Origin: Acidobacteriaceae bacterium
GTDB lineage: Bacteria; Acidobacteriota; Terriglobia; Terriglobales; Acidobacteriaceae
Direction of reading: 5' to 3'
Length of the DNA stretch: 64,000 bases
NCBI GenBank assembly: GCA_028283655.1
Contig: JAPWKE010000003.1
Span: 1,178,001-1,242,000 of the forward strand
In this document: piece by piece, positions 62,074-64,000 of the stretch
Position numbering within the stretch: the first letter of the stretch is position 1
Layout of the letters: each line of letters opens with the position of its first letter
Program-made: the position numbers and the translations under genes
Notes under the pieces: model-generated
Told to the model about the DNA's origin: nothing
The model's database searches: none
What the model saw: only the letters and a program-made list of their open reading frames with translations

Positions 62074-64000
62074 ATGGATCGTCGAGCGTTCTTGAAGAGT
62101 GGAGTGTTTGCAGGTACGGTTTGTGCCACCAAGGGATGGGCTTCCCTGCTGGCGGAAGAGCGTCTGAACAGTGAGGCGACTCATCGCGAGCTTGCTACGG
62201 GATGGGAGTTTTATCGCGGGCCGCTCGATGGTCGCTATCAGCCGTGGCATAGCGAAGAGCTGCTGACGTGGGAGCAGGTTTCGTTGCCGCATTGCTTCAA
62301 CGCCTACGACGCTTGCGATCCGGACGTGCCTGCGTATCGCGGCGATGGGTGGTATCGCAGCAAGGTTGCGGTGATGAACCCGTATCAGGACGGACGCACT
62401 CTGCTGCACTTTGAAGGTGCAGGACAGACGGCCGAAGTGTGGGTTGGCGGCGAGCATGTCACGACGCATGTTGGTGGATATGCCGAGTGGGTTGTGGATG
62501 TGACGGAGTCCTGCAAGCGACTCAAAGCCGGCGAGGCGTTGCCGCTGTCGATCAAGTGTTCGAATGGGCGCGACGTTCAGCGCATGCCTTCTGACCTGAG
62601 CGACTTTACGTTGTATGGCGGCGTGTATCGTCCGGTGCACCTGGTGTATGTGCCTGCGGTTTCGCTGGATGCGGTGCATACGAATGTGACGTGGGAGCCG
62701 GGTAAGGATGCGACGGTTGAGGTGACCGCTCGGCTTTATGCGGCGCATCCTGTGGCGGGTGAACTGTCGCTGACGGCACGTATCCTTGGTCCGGGTGGAC
62801 GGCTGGTAGCAGAGAAGAACGTGAGCCGCGCGGCATGGAAAGGCGAAGAAGCGATTGCGAGCTTTCCGCTACCGAAGCCGGAGCTGTGGACGCCACAGTC
62901 GCCTAAGCTGTATCGCTGCCAGTTAGTCCTTCGTGGGGGTGCCGATGAGACAAAGGTTGAGCATAAGTTTGGTGTTCGTCATACACGGTTTGAAGACCAC
63001 GGGCCATTCTTTCTAAACGGTGAGCGGCTACTGCTGAAAGGCACGCAGCGGCACGAGGATGGCTCGAACTATGCAGCAGCCTTGCCAGCAGAGGAGATTC
63101 GCCGCGAGTTCCAGATGATGAAGGCCATGGGGGCGAACATTGTTCGGCTGGCGCATTACCAGCAACGACGGCTGGTGCTGGAGCTTTGCGATGAGCTGGG
63201 AATCTTTGTCTGGGAAGAGGTGCCCTGGTGCCGCTCGGGTGTGGGCGATGAGTGCTTCAAGGAGCTTGGGCGCGGGATGCTGCGCGACATGATCGATCAA
63301 CACCGGAATCATCCGAGTGCGCTGATCTGGGGGCTGGGCAATGAGGACGACTGGCCGACGGAGTTGAATGGCAGCGACCATGCCGCGATCCGCGAGTACA
63401 TGACGGAGTTGCGAGACCTTTCGCACAAGCTTGATCCGACGCGGATGACGGGCTATCGTCGCTGCGATTTTGCGAAGGACATTCCTGATGTGTACTCGCC
63501 GTCGATCTGGGCGGGATGGTACAGCGGGATTTATCCGGAGTATGCCGCGGCGTTGGAGAAGGCTCGGCCAACGGTGAAGCACCTGATGCATGTGGAGTGG
63601 GGCGCGGACAACCATGCAGGGCGTAACGCGGAAGATCCTGATCCGGTGCTGAAGCATATTTTGACGGGCAAGAGCACAGCGGAGAAAGGCTTCGACTACA
63701 AGCTGACCGGCGGTGACGCGCGTGTGTCTCGCGATGGGACGTGGACGGAAACGTATGCGTGCGACCTGTTCGACTGGTACCTGAAGACTGCAGAGGAAAC
63801 GAACTGGCTGGCGGGTACGTTGCAGTGGTGCTTTAAAGATTTCTCAACGCCACTGCGGCCGGAGAATCCGGTGCCGCGCGTGAACCAGAAGGGCTTGCTG
63901 CTGCGCGATATGACGCCGAAGGAAGGCTATTACGTCTTCCAGTCGTACTGGGCGAAGGAGCCGATGCTGCGGGTGTTTGGGCACAACTGGCCGGTGCGCT
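62074..64000 (+). CDS. Glycoside hydrolase family 2 (beta-galactosidase/beta-glucuronidase type), C-terminal end outside window
   Basis: About 642 residues are visible from ATG 62074 (GAGGAG upstream), still open at the edge. Tat-type signal MDRRAFLKSGVFAGT. Jelly-roll sugar-binding domain (residues about 40-200; WYRSKVAVMNP, GAGQTAEVWVGGEHV, and LYGGVYRPVHLVYV), an Ig-like domain, then the TIM barrel with FFLNGERLLLKGTQRHED, the acid/base Glu in IWGLGNEDDWP and the nucleophile Glu in LMHVEWGADN. GH2 enzymes hydrolyse beta-galactosides, glucuronides or mannosides; which one is not visible. It diverges from the alginate-lyase-like gene. Confidence 0.92.
   Translation, partial: MDRRAFLKSGVFAGTVCATKGWASLLAEERLNSEATHRELATGWEFYRGPLDGRYQPWHSEELLTWEQVSLPHCFNAYDACDPDVPAYRGDGWYRSKVAVMNPYQDGRTLLHFEGAGQTAEVWVGGEHVTTHVGGYAEWVVDVTESCKRLKAGEALPLSIKCSNGRDVQRMPSDLSDFTLYGGVYRPVHLVYVPAVSLDAVHTNVTWEPGKDATVEVTARLYAAHPVAGELSLTARILGPGGRLVAEKNVSRAAWKGEEAIASFPLPKPELWTPQSPKLYRCQLVLRGGADETKVEHKFGVRHTRFEDHGPFFLNGERLLLKGTQRHEDGSNYAAALPAEEIRREFQMMKAMGANIVRLAHYQQRRLVLELCDELGIFVWEEVPWCRSGVGDECFKELGRGMLRDMIDQHRNHPSALIWGLGNEDDWPTELNGSDHAAIREYMTELRDLSHKLDPTRMTGYRRCDFAKDIPDVYSPSIWAGWYSGIYPEYAAALEKARPTVKHLMHVEWGADNHAGRNAEDPDPVLKHILTGKSTAEKGFDYKLTGGDARVSRDGTWTETYACDLFDWYLKTAEETNWLAGTLQWCFKDFSTPLRPENPVPRVNQKGLLLRDMTPKEGYYVFQSYWAKEPMLRVFGHNWPVR

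Overview
This 64 kb window looks like chromosome of a soil Acidobacteriota of the Terriglobales type (Terriglobus, Granulicella or Edaphobacter relatives). That is an inference from gene content: a pro-kumamolisin/Ig-repeat surface protein ending in a membrane anchor with a GFIRRRR-type basic stretch, a very large TonB-dependent receptor with a carboxypeptidase-like N-terminal domain, a hopanoid cluster, a DUF1501/DUF1800 pair, Tat-exported polysaccharide enzymes and moderately high G+C. I saw no tRNA, rRNA, CRISPR array, prophage or insertion sequence. No gene-free stretch exceeds 300 bases.

Layout. 1-6.1 kb: two minus-strand genes with pro-kumamolisin domains; the first (cut by the window edge) resembles an S53 peptidase, the second is a 1682-residue Ig-repeat protein whose protease region looks degenerate. 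6.3-9.3 kb: an overlapping pair of M16 zinc-peptidase-type subunits, one with the metal motif and one without. 9.4-10.9 kb: pdxS-pdxT (vitamin B6). 11-14.4 kb: a haem-copper oxidase operon coxB-coxA-coxC plus a 76-residue membrane protein, all linked by overlaps or short gaps. 14.4-17.3 kb (minus): a zinc alcohol-dehydrogenase-type enzyme, a nucleoside phosphorylase/hydrolase and a LacI regulator. 17.5-24 kb (plus): a glycan-use locus with TonB receptor, GH39 and GH144-like enzyme, probably controlled by the divergent LacI gene; candidate operators lie around a good promoter.

24.1-30.7 kb (minus): an isoprenoid/hopanoid block reading ispH, shc, an unknown membrane-anchored protein, hpnH, an unknown 155-residue protein, hpnA. 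An 18-bp perfect palindrome lies at the ispH promoter. 30.9-35.1 kb: a propeller lipoprotein, a 51-residue metallothionein and recN. 35.2-40.5 kb: a complete Tol-Pal system, tolQ-tolR-tolA/tonB-like-tolB-pal-cpoB.

40.6-50 kb: a DapA-fold protein that has lost the Schiff-base lysine, a membrane protein, carB, a GT87-like membrane glycosyltransferase overlapping carA, a tiny secreted His/Arg/Cys-repeat peptide, a Rieske ferredoxin and a hydrolase-fold protein that has lost its catalytic triad. 50-55.4 kb: DUF1501 and DUF1800 proteins, and a DUF1059 protein translationally coupled to an EAL c-di-GMP phosphodiesterase. 55.4-60.7 kb: housekeeping genes lgt, hpt, aroA, a bifunctional-nuclease-family gene, miaB and a zinc-ribbon protein. 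60.7-64 kb: a Tat-exported alginate-lyase-family enzyme divergent from a Tat-exported GH2 glycosidase that runs off the window.

Most of the content is ordinary core genome. The parts most worth following are the suspected pseudoenzymes (S53-like, DapA-like, hydrolase-like), the two unknown hopanoid-cluster genes with the ispH palindrome, the LacI operators, and the small Cys/His-rich genes.
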